Made by a program: the position numbers and the translations under genes
The notes under the pieces: generated by a model
Told to the model about the DNA's origin: nothing
The model's database searches: none
What the model saw: only the letters and a program-made list of their open reading frames with translations
Source of the DNA: Clostridia bacterium
GTDB taxonomy: Bacteria > Bacillota > Clostridia > Acetivibrionales > DSM-2933
Direction of reading: 5' to 3'
Length of the DNA: 64,000 nt
Assembly: GCA_026418275.1 (NCBI GenBank)
Contig: JAOABQ010000028.1
Location: 1-64,000 of the forward strand
In this document: positions 32,626 through 41,524 of the stretch, piece after piece
Position numbering within the stretch: the first letter of the stretch is position 1
Layout: every line of letters begins with the position of its first letter

Positions 32626-34083
32626 CTATTTCAGGCTGTAACCGTCTGTGAGCGTATCCTTTTCCTTCGACTCAGCCAGATTGATTAATTGATGCCGAAC
32701 CAGTATGGGATAGGCATTATCTCCTGGACACTGCCTGCTTGAGTCAAAATCCCTGTGACCGCCTGCTTTGTCAATCCAATAATTACAATCCACCACTCTA
32801 ACCAATTGTTTGAGACTGAGCATTTGTTGGGTGGTTGGACTGGTTAGCTCGTCGTCAACCAGATTTCTAAAAAAGCCTTTGTCCTGAAAATTCCCCATCA
32901 TGGAGATACCGATCTTTCCTGTATTTGCACCTGCAACATGACAGCCTTTTATGTGAATTTCTCTTCCTTCATAAATCGTGCCGCTGCCATTGATCACAAA
33001 ATGGTATCCTAAATCCGACCATTTTCTTTCTTCCTGGTGAAATGTCTGTAAGGCTTTGATACCTTCGCTTTGTGACCGGTCTGTAGAGTGAAAGGCAATG
33101 GTATCGTAGTAATCCTTGGGATCCTTATCAATGATTACATAATCGTCGATACCTTTGCCGGTATTTATTGGATTTGGCTTCCAACGTGCTCTTGTAACGT
33201 AATGACTTAAATCACTGCGTTCCCAAAGGATTAATTTTTCCAGACCCTTGCTTTCATATCCGAGGCTATTTGCCAAAGCGGTAACAATGGCGAGGCAGTC
33301 AAAACGGTTAATATTTCTTTTAACTTTATATAGATCCTTTAAGAACTGGGAGCAATTGAACGTATTGCCTTTAACATAGGAAGCCTTGTCGCCTACAACA
33401 TAGAAAAAATGATTTTGATCAAGCAAATTCCATAGGTTTCTTTTTATCGCGTTGAAAGCATTGTTTAAATCTTTCTGTCCGCTTGCCCATGAACAGGCGA
33501 GTTCCAGCACATCGGCCCAAGGCTTTTTAAGCTCTTCTTTCAAATTCCAGGGAGATTTGGGGATATCCAGTACGACATAAATGACATGGGAGGTAGAAGG
33601 TAATTTTTGCCACTCTTTACCATCTATAGAGAACTCCCAATTCCAAGTTGCTTTTTCTTTTGTAATTCCTCTGCCGGCTATTTTTTGCTGCTCCAGTTTG
33701 ATTATATTTTCCTGGTTGAGGGTAATGGTTTGTTCTTTTATCCCTCCAAGGATTCCTCCGCCCCCGGCCCGGATTTTAACACTGCGAAGCTTCTTTTTGC
33801 ATTCAAAAAACACTTTTATGGTAATGGTTTTGCCTTCAATATTCTTTATTGAATAAGCGGCAGGATAATTGGGGGTACTTGCTTTTTGAAGGGCTGCGTC
33901 CTTTCCGCCCAAATCCTTGGCACTACCTTCACTTTGCCATTCAGGGACTTCCACCTTATTGCCGTAATTCATTCTTATGTCTAGAGCATCTTCACTGCAC
34001 TGCCCCTTTTTATGGTTAAACTTTATATATTTCATCTTAACAATCTCTGCGCCTTTGGCACCTGTTTCTGACTTTACTGCCAT
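32626..34083 (-). CDS. injection-system cargo: transglutaminase-like plus N-acetylmuramoyl-L-alanine amidase fusion
   Basis: 485 residues starting at ATG 34083 behind GGGAGGG. There is no signal peptide. Residues 1-180 are beta-rich. Residues about 190-325 read like a transglutaminase/papain-like fold: CSWASGQKD, YVVGDKASYV, Cys263 in FDCLAIVTALANSLGYE, His294 in LSHYV, and a later Asp in YVIIDKD. Residues 325-470 form a PGRP-type amidase with Zn ligands His332, His443 and Cys452 (GGHRDFDSSRQCPGD), Tyr360 and His382. Amidase_2 enzymes cut the MurNAc-L-Ala bond of peptidoglycan. Lacking a secretion signal, it is probably delivered by the spike complex encoded downstream. Confidence 0.82.
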   Translation of the reverse strand: MAVKSETGAKGAEIVKMKYIKFNHKKGQCSEDALDIRMNYGNKVEVPEWQSEGSAKDLGGKDAALQKASTPNYPAAYSIKNIEGKTITIKVFFECKKKLRSVKIRAGGGGILGGIKEQTITLNQENIIKLEQQKIAGRGITKEKATWNWEFSIDGKEWQKLPSTSHVIYVVLDIPKSPWNLKEELKKPWADVLELACSWASGQKDLNNAFNAIKRNLWNLLDQNHFFYVVGDKASYVKGNTFNCSQFLKDLYKVKRNINRFDCLAIVTALANSLGYESKGLEKLILWERSDLSHYVTRARWKPNPINTGKGIDDYVIIDKDPKDYYDTIAFHSTDRSQSEGIKALQTFHQEERKWSDLGYHFVINGSGTIYEGREIHIKGCHVAGANTGKIGISMMGNFQDKGFFRNLVDDELTSPTTQQMLSLKQLVRVVDCNYWIDKAGGHRDFDSSRQCPGDNAYPILVRHQLINLAESKEKDTLTDGYSLK

Positions 34084-34220
34084 ACTTCTTCCCTCCCCCG
34101 TACTTGTAAAATCGCCCCACGTTATATCCTTTTATATGACCTCAGCAGCAGCGGATCTTATAGTGAATTACGTAAACAGTTCACCCTTCATTGGGATGGC
34201 AAATGATTTTTCAATGGCCA

Positions 34221-35189
34221 TCACGGCTCAATGATTATGCCCGTTTGCTGCTGCTCATCCAAATGCGCAGAAGAATAGGCATCTTTTGAGAAAACAGCCC
34301 CGTTTAAAACGGCACCTTTAAAGTTAGTATGGTTTAAAACTACATTTCTGAATATTGCAGAAGTCAAGTCTGAACACTGAAAATCCGTATTTTCAAGATT
34401 TGCATTTTCAAATACAACACCTTTTAAGAGACACCTTTTCATACTGCTGCCGGATAGGTTGCTCCTGCTAAAATCTGCATACCTTAGATCTAGCGCATCA
34501 TAGTCTCCTTTTGACAAATCCAGGCCTCTTAGCACTTCGTTTTCATATCCGTATTCACTTTTCATTTCCAACCAATTCCGGACTTCCCTGGAATCCTTCT
34601 CCCTATCATCAATCACATACACCACATCATACTTACCTTTATATTCTCCTACCCGGATGCTAAACACACTTTCCCGTCTCACTTCCAAAAACTCAGGTGC
34701 TTTAACAGCCTCCGGCATTGCGTACCTGGCAATTTCCACAATATACTCATTGTATTTCGTTAATTCTCTTAACATAATCCGTTCTATATCCGGTTGTATA
34801 ATTTTGTTTATGTACAACTTTCTTTTCTCTGTCAGCTCACTGATAAAATTATCCAGGAATCTAAAACACCAGGTTACGTCATAGAGAATTCTACACTCTG
34901 ATGTATCGTGGAACCAATATTTGTTGTATGCTTCTGCCCTATACACGTAATTTTTCTCCAGCATGTCTGTTCTAAGCATGGAAAAGTTAATATGGCCGAT
35001 CTCACCTTTTTCTCCTGCATGCTGCATGTCTTTTATCTTAAGGCACATTTCCTTGAAGCATTCAACGAAGTGTAAAGCCAGCTGTCCCTTATTTTTTTCA
35101 TAATACGCTTTCAACTCGTTATATTTTTCATTTCCAATATTTTTTACATATTGTTCATTAAAATGTTCCAATGCAGTTTCTCTATTCAT
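34221..35189 (-). CDS. pentapeptide-repeat protein heading the injection operon
   Basis: 322 residues starting at ATG 35189 with TGAGGAAAT upstream. The first ~220 residues are mostly helical and charged (NKYWFHDTSECRILYDV, KYNEYIVEIARYAMPEAVK). Residues about 225-305 carry pentapeptide repeats (DALDLRYADFSRSNLSG, FENANLENTDFQCSDLT, NHTNFKGAVLNGAVF), which form a quadrilateral beta-helix. Such proteins occur in contractile injection and toxin gene clusters, but their exact job is not known. It is the first gene of the operon and precedes the amidase gene by 137 bp. Confidence 0.85.
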   Translation of the reverse strand: MNRETALEHFNEQYVKNIGNEKYNELKAYYEKNKGQLALHFVECFKEMCLKIKDMQHAGEKGEIGHINFSMLRTDMLEKNYVYRAEAYNKYWFHDTSECRILYDVTWCFRFLDNFISELTEKRKLYINKIIQPDIERIMLRELTKYNEYIVEIARYAMPEAVKAPEFLEVRRESVFSIRVGEYKGKYDVVYVIDDREKDSREVRNWLEMKSEYGYENEVLRGLDLSKGDYDALDLRYADFSRSNLSGSSMKRCLLKGVVFENANLENTDFQCSDLTSAIFRNVVLNHTNFKGAVLNGAVFSKDAYSSAHLDEQQQTGIIIEP

Positions 35190-35235
35190 ATTTCCTCACC
35201 ACAACCAGCCTTGGATTTATTTACCACATACAAAC

Positions 35236-35241
35236 ATTATA
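35236..35241 (-). promoter_or_regulatory. -10 element of the injection operon
   Basis: TATAAT on the minus strand, about 47 bp upstream of ATG 35189. It sits within a run of ATATC repeats, and the -35 is unclear. The interval 35190-35498 shows no gene. Confidence 0.35.
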
Positions 35242-35498
35242 TCATATCATATCATTTATAATTGTATATATTTCGTTTTTCAAAATAAATAAAATTGAAT
35301 TGATAATACTTATTTGTAATATAAAAAGTAATCCGTTGAATGAATCAAAATGGGGTGAAAAACACTTTAGCTAAGAAGCATAGCTGCTTTATCGTGTTGG
35401 AATTTAAGAAAAAAGCGTGCTGCGAACGGAAAGGATATGAAAAACATTCTACATAGGTTGTAGTTGTGCTTTTTTAGAGGCTTTGCTGCACATATACT

Positions 35499-36371
35499 TT
35501 ACATGTTTTGTGCTTTATAAATGATATTTGCAAAATCTTCAACGGTTAGCACATACTGAACAAGGTCCTTTTCCTCAAGCCCTTTTGTTATATCAAGAGT
35601 ATAATGGTAAACCTCTTCGCTGTTTTTTAAAGAGTTTTGGGGATTTTCCGTTTTGGTTTCCTTAATTTGGGAATTAGACACATACCGGCCATCCTTGAAA
35701 AAGACAACCTTTTTATCTTGTTTGTTATTAATAAAGGTTGTTAAAACCATATTTTTTATTTTTAAAGGGCTTTGACCTTTATGATGATTCCGGATAAATA
35801 AATCGGCTTGTCCCTTCAATACCGAATTTGGACTGATAAGAAGTTCCATTCGCCGATTTAACTCGCTTAGAAAGGGCAATTCCAAAAGAGATTCGTTTTT
35901 TTCAATTTTATTGTTTTCTAACCGTATTTTAATTTCATAGTCTTCCCTGTAAGGTAAATTCAGTACTTTGGTAAAATCAGGCCCTTTTTGGCCGTCTAAA
36001 GGCACCTGAGTCCATGTAGAAGGCGGGTTTCCAGTCTTTCCTCTATATAAGAGAAATAGCTTTGCACCTTTTTCGCTTTCACGGGTGGTAAAATGAATGG
36101 ATACCTTCGCAGTTTTCAAGTCCTTGTCTACCTTGATCAAATGGTACTGTGCCTTGGTGACCCACTTTTGTTTTTCATTAAGAGAGTCTATTTTTTCATA
36201 GAGATCATTTAATTTATTATTGGCAGCATGAAGGGTGTCTGTGAGTGCATTTACTTGAGTTAATGCGTTTTTTTGTGCTGCTTGCAGCTGAATCATTTTA
36301 AATAAAATAAAGAAATTCAAAAGCAGTGACCCTAATAAAGCGGCCCATATTACTTTTTTCCGGTTTGACAT
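35499..36371 (-). CDS. membrane-anchored coiled-coil protein of unknown function
   Basis: 290 residues starting at ATG 36371 after GGGAGACC. One N-terminal membrane helix (VIWAALLGSLLLNFFILF, about residues 8-25) leads into a coiled coil at about 28-70 (ALTDTLHAANNKLNDLYEKI), then an extracytoplasmic beta-rich domain to residue 285. I recognise no motif or family. It follows the injection operon in the same orientation and divergent from the YhaO-like gene, with its own upstream region. Confidence 0.6.
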   Translation of the reverse strand: MSNRKKVIWAALLGSLLLNFFILFKMIQLQAAQKNALTQVNALTDTLHAANNKLNDLYEKIDSLNEKQKWVTKAQYHLIKVDKDLKTAKVSIHFTTRESEKGAKLFLLYRGKTGNPPSTWTQVPLDGQKGPDFTKVLNLPYREDYEIKIRLENNKIEKNESLLELPFLSELNRRMELLISPNSVLKGQADLFIRNHHKGQSPLKIKNMVLTTFINNKQDKKVVFFKDGRYVSNSQIKETKTENPQNSLKNSEEVYHYTLDITKGLEEKDLVQYVLTVEDFANIIYKAQNM

Positions 36372-36584
36372 ATTCGGTCTCCCTTATATTAAAAACACGA
36401 CAGATGTTTTAGCACGGCATGAAAGCTTTGCCGTTAGTATATGGATACTCCTCCCATGTGCTAGTATAAACGAGATGGGGGATAAAATCAATGCAGATCA
36501 TTATCCTTTTCCATATAGCTTTATTTCACCAAAAAATGCTATAATGGGATTAGTTTTTATCTTTTCTTTGGAAAGGTGGCAGGC

Positions 36585-37730
36585 ATGGGCAGGGTTAAGT
36601 TTCTGCATTGTTCGGATATTCATATGGATATGCCATTTACTTCTCTTGGCGCGGTAGAGGGAAGACCTGCCTTAAGACGGCAGGATCTGAAAGAAACTTT
36701 TCAAAGGATTATTAGGACTGCCGAGGAGGAACAGGTTGATTTTTTGCTGATTTGCGGGGACCTTTATGAGCATGAATACACTAAAAAGTCTACTATTCAA
36801 TTTATCAATGACCGGTTCAAGGAAATTAGCCCAATAAGAGTCATTATCGTACCCGGCAACCATGACCCTTATATTATCAACTCGTTTTATCAAAGATTTG
36901 AATGGAATCAAAATGTTTATATTTTATCAGACTATCGTTCTTTTATATATTTTGAGGATGTAAATACCTGTTTTTACGGTGCAGGGTTTAATAGCTTCAA
37001 TGGAAATAGCGCCAGCATCGGATATATTGAAAATGTAGATACCTCCAGGATCAATATTTTATTAATGCATGGAACCTTGGATATGAACTTCAATAAAAAA
37101 AAGTATAACCCTGTTACCAGCAGCCAGCTTGCTTCCTTGGGAATGGACTACATTGCTCTTGGACATTTTCATAAAAGGGTGGAGCGTTCAAATGGAAATG
37201 TGTGGATTTACAATCCGGGAAGCCCTGAGCCCCTTGGTTTTGATGAACCTGGCGACCATGGTGTTTTTCTCGGAACCATTACAAAGGCTCTGCGGGGTGA
37301 AGCAACCCTTGATATCCGGTTTGATGTGATGAATAAAAGATATTATAAAGCTTTTGAATTATATGTTGATCAATGTACAAACGATGAGCAGGTATTGGAA
37401 ATGTTATACCAAGCTCTAAAAGATGTGGATAGGCAGAAAGGGATTTTAAAGGTCACTTTGAAAGGGTTCCTTGACAGGGAATACAAACTGGATGCTGAGC
37501 AGTTACAAAGGATACTTAACGAGCGTTTTTTCTTCGTCAGATTGGAGGATGAAACGGTACCGGATTATGATTTTGACCAAATTAAAAATGAGCCGGGGCT
37601 TAGGGGAATTTTCACCCGGAAAATGTTTAGCTTAATAGAGAATACTTTGGATGAGGATGAAAAAAGAAAACTCCAAAGGGCTCTTTATTTTGGTCTGGAA
37701 GCTTTAGAACAAGGGAAAATCAGTATTTGA
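36585..37730 (+). CDS. SbcD/YhaO-like DNA repair phosphoesterase
   Basis: I took ATG 36585 (MGRVKFLHCSDIHMD), six bases after GGAAAGGTGG. The 381-residue product has the metal motifs of Mre11/SbcD nucleases: CSDIHMD, ICGDLYEH, GNHDPY, LLMHGTLD, LGHFHKRV and NPGSPEP. The ~150-residue C-terminal extension matches the YhaO type. It is followed seven bases later by a YhaN-like ATPase, so the pair resembles the SbcCD/YhaON nuclease system that processes DNA ends. Confidence 0.88.
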   Translation: MGRVKFLHCSDIHMDMPFTSLGAVEGRPALRRQDLKETFQRIIRTAEEEQVDFLLICGDLYEHEYTKKSTIQFINDRFKEISPIRVIIVPGNHDPYIINSFYQRFEWNQNVYILSDYRSFIYFEDVNTCFYGAGFNSFNGNSASIGYIENVDTSRINILLMHGTLDMNFNKKKYNPVTSSQLASLGMDYIALGHFHKRVERSNGNVWIYNPGSPEPLGFDEPGDHGVFLGTITKALRGEATLDIRFDVMNKRYYKAFELYVDQCTNDEQVLEMLYQALKDVDRQKGILKVTLKGFLDREYKLDAEQLQRILNERFFFVRLEDETVPDYDFDQIKNEPGLRGIFTRKMFSLIENTLDEDEKRKLQRALYFGLEALEQGKISI

Positions 37731-37737
37731 GGGATTT

Positions 37738-40350
37738 ATGCAAATAATAAAACTTGAAATCAATGGTTTCGGAAAAATAAATCATTTTTTAATACAACTG
37801 CAAAATGGGATGAATATTGTTTATGGGTGCAACGAATCGGGAAAGACGACAGTTCAAAGTTTTATTAAGGCAATGCTTTTTGGTTTGAAGGGAAAGTATG
37901 TTAATGATACTAAAATTTTAGAGTTAAAAAAATATAAGCCTTGGACTGGAAGTTCCTTTTCAGGCAGTATGGAATACAGGATGGATAATGGGGATTGCTA
38001 CAGAATAGAGCGGGACTTTGAGTCCAATGAAGTTCGCGTATTGGATGCTTTTTTCAAAGACGTTACAAACTCATTTGAGGTAACTAAGCAAAATGGCGTA
38101 TTATTTGCTCAAAAGCATTTGGGGGTCAATGGCATTTGTTTTGATCAGACTGTTTTTATACGGCAGGTTGGCTCCAGGATTGACCGGGATGGCCGGCGGG
38201 AGCTTTTAAACCGGATTGTGAATATTAGCCAAACAGGCTTGGAGGAGATCTCATATAAACGTGCAGAAGCTGCTTTGAGGGATGCTTTAAAAAACCATGT
38301 AGGCACCAATAAAACATCAACCCGTCCTCTGGATAAAATTATGAGCCGGCTTCAAGAACTTGATCTGGAAAAAAAGCGCCTTTGTGAAATAAGAAATGCT
38401 TATCTTGAAATTGAAGTCAAACTGGGTGAAGCGATAAGGCTTCAGGAGCAGTATGAAACCCTGAGGGCTGTAACCCAGATGGAGAAGGAATTAATAAAAA
38501 TTGTTGGGGCGATTGAAGTTTGTAAGAAAAAAAGAAAGCAATTGGAACAGATTGTAGAGAATGTCCGTGATTTGGAAGATGAAATCGGCGACAACCGTCT
38601 AAAATGGAACGGTTATCAATTCCAAAAGGAACATACTCACCTTGGTGGGGGGATATCCGAGGATGAAGTGGATGACATTAGCCGTAAGTATTATAAGTTC
38701 GTAGATTTAAAAAGTGAGAATGAGCGTCTTCAGCATAAAATTTCCAATGTAAAAGGGGAGATGGAAGCATTGGCATCCGATTTTCCCAAGTATAAAGCCT
38801 TTGGAACCCCTGAGCATGAGGTGGAAATCAAGGTCCGGATATTAAAAAATGACTTGGAATTCCTAAGGGAGCAATATAATAAGTTGGACATAAGCAGCCT
38901 GGACCGGGAATTTTTATGGAGTAGAAAAAAGAACAAACGGCTTATTTTTGCTTTAGGTGCTTTGTGGCTTTTGTTTCTTTTGCTTATATCAAGCGGCTTG
39001 ATTTATGCCGGTTATTTTCTTTATGTTTCTACTTTGGTTCTACCGCTTATAGGTTGGATTGCCTTTTGCAAGGTAAAAGCGGGGCGGGAACTGGTAGGAC
39101 TGGCAAGACAGAAGGATGAAATGAAAGTATCATTAAAAAAGATGGATGAGGAAATGCGTCAAAAGGGTGAGCTGATAAAAAACCTGATGGAACAAATAGG
39201 AGCAGACAATATGGAAGACTTTTTAAGGATCAAGGCTTCCTATGATGGAAAGAGTAAACGTTTTATGGCTTTAAACAATGAACTGAACCTTTTGGAGAGC
39301 CTTTTAATATCCAATTCACAGCAGGGGGCGGCTTTAAAAAATCAGGTCTTTGAAAGGCTGCTTGAAGCAGGAATTATTGATATTTGTGAGGAAGTTGAGG
39401 AGCAGCATATAAAAAAGTTGAAGGAGACAATAAAAAAGATTAGGGACGCTGAGGTTGAAGAAAACTTTACATCCGCAAGAATAAAGGATTTAATGGAAAG
39501 ATTACAGGACTTTCTGACCAGGGCATCTGCCCTGTGTTCGAAGGAAATAGCCCAATCATCTGAGATCATGCTGCAAGTGAGTAATTTAGAGCGGGAGGAG
39601 AAAGAACTGACGGGTATCTTGGAGGCAGCTTTTCGTCCATATCGTAGGATGTGTACTGACTACAGCATAGAGCCTATTGAACTCGCAGAGATTCAAGACG
39701 AAAAGCTTGAAAAAAGTATTCATGAAAAATGGGATAGTGTACAAAATACATTAAATGAACTTCGTTTAAAAAGAACCGAATATGAAACGCTGCTTAAAAG
39801 TGCAGCACTTGAACAGGATGAGCTTCAAAGGCTGGAAGAGGAATTCCAGACTTTGACCGCTGAAAAAAGGAGACTTAAGGAACTTCAGTCTTCCATTACC
39901 CTTGCACTGGAGGTTTTGACCCAGTCAAGTCAGGAACTGCAGGAAAATTATATACCGGCACTAAACGGCAAAATAAGCAATATCATTGCAATGGTCACAA
40001 AGGGAAAGTACAGGGACCTTAGGGCCGATCATGAATTGCTTTTGAAGATGATATCTCCCGAGACAGGAAATGTATTGCCTGAGTATGCTTTAAGTGACGG
40101 CGCAGTGGAGCAGATATATCTAGCCCTTAGGATAGGGGCTTTGGAGCTTATTTCTATGAATGGGGAGAGTCTGCCCCTCATCATGGATGAAGTCTTTGCC
40201 CATTACGATGATGTAAGAACAGCAGAAACAATCAAATTGCTAAACGATCTTTTTAATAAAAAACAAGTGATACTGTTTACATGCAAGGAAAGAGAAGTTG
40301 AGCTGGCACATGAAGTGTGCAAAGGAAAACTGAACTTGATAGAATTATAA
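37738..40350 (+). CDS. SbcC/YhaN-like SMC-type ATPase
   Basis: 870 residues starting at ATG 37738. Walker A GCNESGKTT (residues 30-38) sits at the N-terminus, as in Rad50/SbcC. Long coiled coils run from about 200 to 780. Two adjacent hydrophobic helices at about 398-445 (LIFALGALWLLFLLLI) interrupt them, a feature of the membrane-anchored YhaN group. The C-terminal ABC half carries the signature YALSDGAVEQIYLALRIG and Walker B LPLIMDEVFAHYDD. It is co-transcribed with the nuclease encoded upstream and should form a heteromeric ATP-driven nuclease. Confidence 0.9.
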   Translation: MQIIKLEINGFGKINHFLIQLQNGMNIVYGCNESGKTTVQSFIKAMLFGLKGKYVNDTKILELKKYKPWTGSSFSGSMEYRMDNGDCYRIERDFESNEVRVLDAFFKDVTNSFEVTKQNGVLFAQKHLGVNGICFDQTVFIRQVGSRIDRDGRRELLNRIVNISQTGLEEISYKRAEAALRDALKNHVGTNKTSTRPLDKIMSRLQELDLEKKRLCEIRNAYLEIEVKLGEAIRLQEQYETLRAVTQMEKELIKIVGAIEVCKKKRKQLEQIVENVRDLEDEIGDNRLKWNGYQFQKEHTHLGGGISEDEVDDISRKYYKFVDLKSENERLQHKISNVKGEMEALASDFPKYKAFGTPEHEVEIKVRILKNDLEFLREQYNKLDISSLDREFLWSRKKNKRLIFALGALWLLFLLLISSGLIYAGYFLYVSTLVLPLIGWIAFCKVKAGRELVGLARQKDEMKVSLKKMDEEMRQKGELIKNLMEQIGADNMEDFLRIKASYDGKSKRFMALNNELNLLESLLISNSQQGAALKNQVFERLLEAGIIDICEEVEEQHIKKLKETIKKIRDAEVEENFTSARIKDLMERLQDFLTRASALCSKEIAQSSEIMLQVSNLEREEKELTGILEAAFRPYRRMCTDYSIEPIELAEIQDEKLEKSIHEKWDSVQNTLNELRLKRTEYETLLKSAALEQDELQRLEEEFQTLTAEKRRLKELQSSITLALEVLTQSSQELQENYIPALNGKISNIIAMVTKGKYRDLRADHELLLKMISPETGNVLPEYALSDGAVEQIYLALRIGALELISMNGESLPLIMDEVFAHYDDVRTAETIKLLNDLFNKKQVILFTCKEREVELAHEVCKGKLNLIEL

Positions 40351-40399
40351 ATCCCTCATGGTTGTAGAAGGGATATGTTGAGATAGGTGGTGTACAGCT

Positions 40400-41335
40400 T
40401 TGAAAAAAAATATAATCCATAGAATCTTCCCGTTTGTTCTTTTGATCTTTATTATCACCGGATGCGGCGGGGAAAGTAAAAATGGTATTCCTGCACAAAA
40501 GCAAATGGATGAGAAAAATACAATTTACCTTGGTGATGGGGTTGTCAATGAGACGGTTGTAGATGTGTATAAGAACATGGACATCCAATCCGAGAGACTG
40601 ACACAGGCGGTTTTTAACCAGCCGGTGACAATTTTGGAGAGTAAAGGGCAGTGGACAAAAGTTAAGGTGTTTGATGGTTGTGAAGGGTGGATAAAATCAA
40701 AGTACATAGACAGCGACTGTTCCAGCCTGAATCCTGAAGGGGCCAGGTATAAAATTGTTGTAACCAATAAAAAATTGAAAGTGACATCGGGGCGAAGCGG
40801 AGGACTTACTTTGATAGAGGTAGTGCTCGGTACGGAGTTTTACGCAAAAGGCATTAGTGAAGAGGCTTATGAGGTTTCTCTTCCGGGAAATCAAACGGGA
40901 TGGGTTAGCAAAAACGGCACTATACAAATGCCGGTTGATGCGTCTATACCTAAAACAGCAGCCATCGATTTTGTAACAACAGCAGATAAGTTTAAGGGGA
41001 CAACCTATCTTTTGGGCGGAGTTAGTTCCTATGGAATCGATTGCTCAGGCCTTACTTATATTTGTGCGAAAATCAACGGCATACAATTGCCCAGGCTAAC
41101 GGGGCAGCAGTTTAAAAGCGGTAAAACAATTTCAAACAATCTTGTGGAAGTTAAATCGGGAGATCTGCTCTTTTTTAGTACAAACGAAGACCGGAAGGAT
41201 GTTTCTCATGTGGGTATATACGTGGGAGATGAAAATTTTATTCATGCAAGTAAAGCAAAAGGCAGGGTGCAGCTTGGCTCTCTGAAGGACCGTTATTATG
41301 AGAGAAGGCTGGTAGGCATAAAACGGATTTTCTGA
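40400..41335 (+). CDS. SH3-domain NlpC/P60 lipoprotein (endopeptidase)
   Basis: The start is TTG 40400 (AGGTGG upstream). The 311-residue product has a lipobox ITGC around residue 22, two SH3-like regions at about 45-115 and 118-180, then the C40 domain with catalytic Cys in YGIDCSGLTY, His in DVSHVGIYVG and a second His in FIHASKAKG. Such enzymes cut peptide bonds in peptidoglycan stems. It is probably anchored on the outer face of the membrane. It lies close to the YhaN gene, but a functional link is not evident. Confidence 0.9.
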   Translation: MKKNIIHRIFPFVLLIFIITGCGGESKNGIPAQKQMDEKNTIYLGDGVVNETVVDVYKNMDIQSERLTQAVFNQPVTILESKGQWTKVKVFDGCEGWIKSKYIDSDCSSLNPEGARYKIVVTNKKLKVTSGRSGGLTLIEVVLGTEFYAKGISEEAYEVSLPGNQTGWVSKNGTIQMPVDASIPKTAAIDFVTTADKFKGTTYLLGGVSSYGIDCSGLTYICAKINGIQLPRLTGQQFKSGKTISNNLVEVKSGDLLFFSTNEDRKDVSHVGIYVGDENFIHASKAKGRVQLGSLKDRYYERRLVGIKRIF

Positions 41336-41524
41336 CGGATACAAGCGAATCTGGGGTCAAACACGTGAAAATCCGATAACAATCAAAAAGTAGATAGATC
41401 GTGATAATAATTTCATAGGATTAAATTGAATTTTTACCATATTCAATCATGGAAATTGAAGTGCGATGCAAAACTTTACCGCATTCAATATGATAAAGCT
41501 GAATAATCTTTATTTGCCGTAGTA

